A stretch of DNA of 64,000 nt, from assembly GCA_016710885.1 (NCBI GenBank), contig JADJUC010000028.1:62001-126000 (forward strand). The letters are read 5' to 3'. The notes under the pieces were generated by a model. It did not search any database, had not been told where the DNA came from, and saw only the letters and a program-made list of their open reading frames with translations. Each line of letters begins with the position of its first letter. The stretch's first letter is position 1. Shown here in pieces: positions 63,294 through 64,000 of this stretch. This DNA comes from Candidatus Proximibacter danicus. GTDB taxonomy: Bacteria; Pseudomonadota; Gammaproteobacteria; Burkholderiales; Rhodocyclaceae. A program made the translations under genes and the position numbers.

Positions 63294-63905
63294 TCAGGCG
63301 CAGCGTGCAAAGGCGCGATCGATCTCCGTGCGCAGTTCGGTGTAGGACTTGGTCACCGGGAACTGCGGGAATTCGCGGATGACGTTTTCCGGCGGGTGGA
63401 ACAGGATGCCGCCGTGCGCCTCGCCGAGCATCGCCGTGTCGTTGTACGAATCGCCGGCTGCGACGATGGTGAACTTGAGTTCCTTGAAGCGCTTCACCGC
63501 TTCCTGCTTCTGGTTCGGCATGCGCAGGTGGTAGTTGACCAGCATGCCCTCGGCGTCGGCTTCGAGCGAGTGGCAGAACAGCGTCGGCCAGCCGAGCTGG
63601 CGCATCAGCGGGTGGGCGAATTCGTAGAAGGTGTCGGAGAGGATGATCACCTGATAGTCCTCGCGCAGCCCGTCGACAAACTCGCGGGCGCCGGCCATCG
63701 GGCCCATCGCGGAGATCACCTTCTGGATATCCGGCAGGCCCAGCTTGTGCTGGCGCAGGATGTCCAGGCGGTACTTCATCAGCTTGTCGTAGTCCGGCTC
63801 GTCGCGGGTGGTGCGGCGCAGTTCGGGGATGCCGGTGCGCTCGGCAAACTCGATCCAGATTTCGGGGACGAGGACACCCTCGAGGTCAAGACAAACGATT
63901 CTCAC
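63294..63905 (-). CDS. thrH: Phosphoserine phosphatase / homoserine phosphotransferase ThrH
   Basis: A 203-residue HAD-superfamily enzyme of the ThrH type, which can dephosphorylate phosphoserine or transfer the phosphate to homoserine. Motif I is DLEGVLVPE with Asp nucleophile and the Glu that replaces the usual Asp, motif II is ILSDTF, and motif III/IV is GDSYNDTAML. It lies in a probable operon with purU and the isochorismatase-like gene. Confidence 0.9.
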   Translation of the reverse strand: MRIVCLDLEGVLVPEIWIEFAERTGIPELRRTTRDEPDYDKLMKYRLDILRQHKLGLPDIQKVISAMGPMAGAREFVDGLREDYQVIILSDTFYEFAHPLMRQLGWPTLFCHSLEADAEGMLVNYHLRMPNQKQEAVKRFKELKFTIVAAGDSYNDTAMLGEAHGGILFHPPENVIREFPQFPVTKSYTELRTEIDRAFARCA

Positions 63906-63960
63906 CGGAATTCTCCAAAATGGCGCAGCGACAGTGCCGCAGACGAAAAGCGCGATTTTA

Positions 63961-64000
63961 TCATTGCGGCTCGGCCAGCGACTCCAGTTCCATGTGGATT
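63961..64000 (-). CDS. Unidentified gene, C-terminal end only
   Basis: The minus strand reads IHMELESLAEPQ then stop at the window edge. Only 12 codons are visible, so no family can be assigned. It is upstream of thrH in the same direction; an intergenic stretch of 55 bases separates them. Confidence 0.35.
   Translation of the reverse strand, partial: IHMELESLAEPQ

Noticed and set aside
1..64000. CRISPR arrays, tRNA or rRNA genes, prophage or transposase genes
   Set aside because: No regularly spaced repeats, no tRNA- or rRNA-like segments and no transposase or integrase reading frames were recognised.

Overview
This window reads as a gene-dense, GC-rich stretch of a betaproteobacterial chromosome close to the replication origin, most likely Rhodocyclales (Dechloromonas/Azonexus-like). 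That placement is inferred from gene order: dnaA-dnaN-gyrB; smg-dprA-LysM facing def-fmt; rsmB-DUF4390-ntrY-ntrX-trkA-trkH; and a TorF-type porin followed by glnK-amtB. Two parS centromere sites (6964-6979 and 14027-14042) and DnaA boxes between dnaA and dnaN also fit an origin-proximal location.

Layout. 1-4.6 kb: 3' end of dnaA, a DnaA-box cluster, dnaN and gyrB. 4.7-7 kb: an SRPBCC/DUF1857 gene, an RsuA-type pseudouridine synthase, oxyR, and a 52-bp perfect palindrome carrying parS. 7-15.9 kb: topB, smg, dprA and a LysM protein on minus; def-fmt on plus; the second parS; a P1-type nuclease and cation exporter on minus. 15.9-27.9 kb: rsmB, DUF4390, ntrY, ntrX with a degenerate ATPase domain, trkA, trkH, hemE, a second DnaA-box region and priA. 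28-40.5 kb: mixed accessory and housekeeping genes: a Ca-binding-type protein, an XRE regulator, a diguanylate cyclase, MFS, MOSC, ROK kinase, carbonic anhydrase, methyltransferase, a murein group (amidase, murB, DOMON protein, NamZ-like muramidase) and an MntA/HepT toxin-antitoxin pair. 40.5-44.4 kb: metH behind a SAM-II-like riboswitch and a terminator hairpin. 44.5-56.9 kb: zinc alcohol dehydrogenase, a 1022-residue membrane protein with a degenerate J-domain and a C-terminal SPRY-like domain, a BamE-like lipoprotein, an RND efflux pair bounded by duplicated leader sequence, rhodanese and two MFS transporters. 57-64 kb: yifB, ubiK, the nitrogen-regulated porin-glnK-amtB block with a visible NtrC site and sigma-54 promoter, an isochorismatase-like hydrolase, purU and thrH.

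Genes that work together. DnaA, clamp, gyrase, PriA and parS serve replication and segregation. Def and Fmt handle initiator methionine. NtrY/NtrX sits beside the TrkA/TrkH potassium system. GlnK/AmtB form the ammonium uptake and sensing pair. MetH is likely repressed by S-adenosylmethionine through its leader.

A caution for every user of this sequence: gyrB (twice), rsuA, priA, metH and the RND permease each carry one-base frame breaks, most at or beside short homopolymers. Because several are essential or core genes, these look like residual indel errors in a long-read assembly rather than real pseudogenes. The most unusual content is the J-domain/SPRY membrane protein, the SAM-II-like element in a betaproteobacterial setting, the NtrX that has lost its ATPase motifs, and the parS site inside a 26-bp-arm palindrome.
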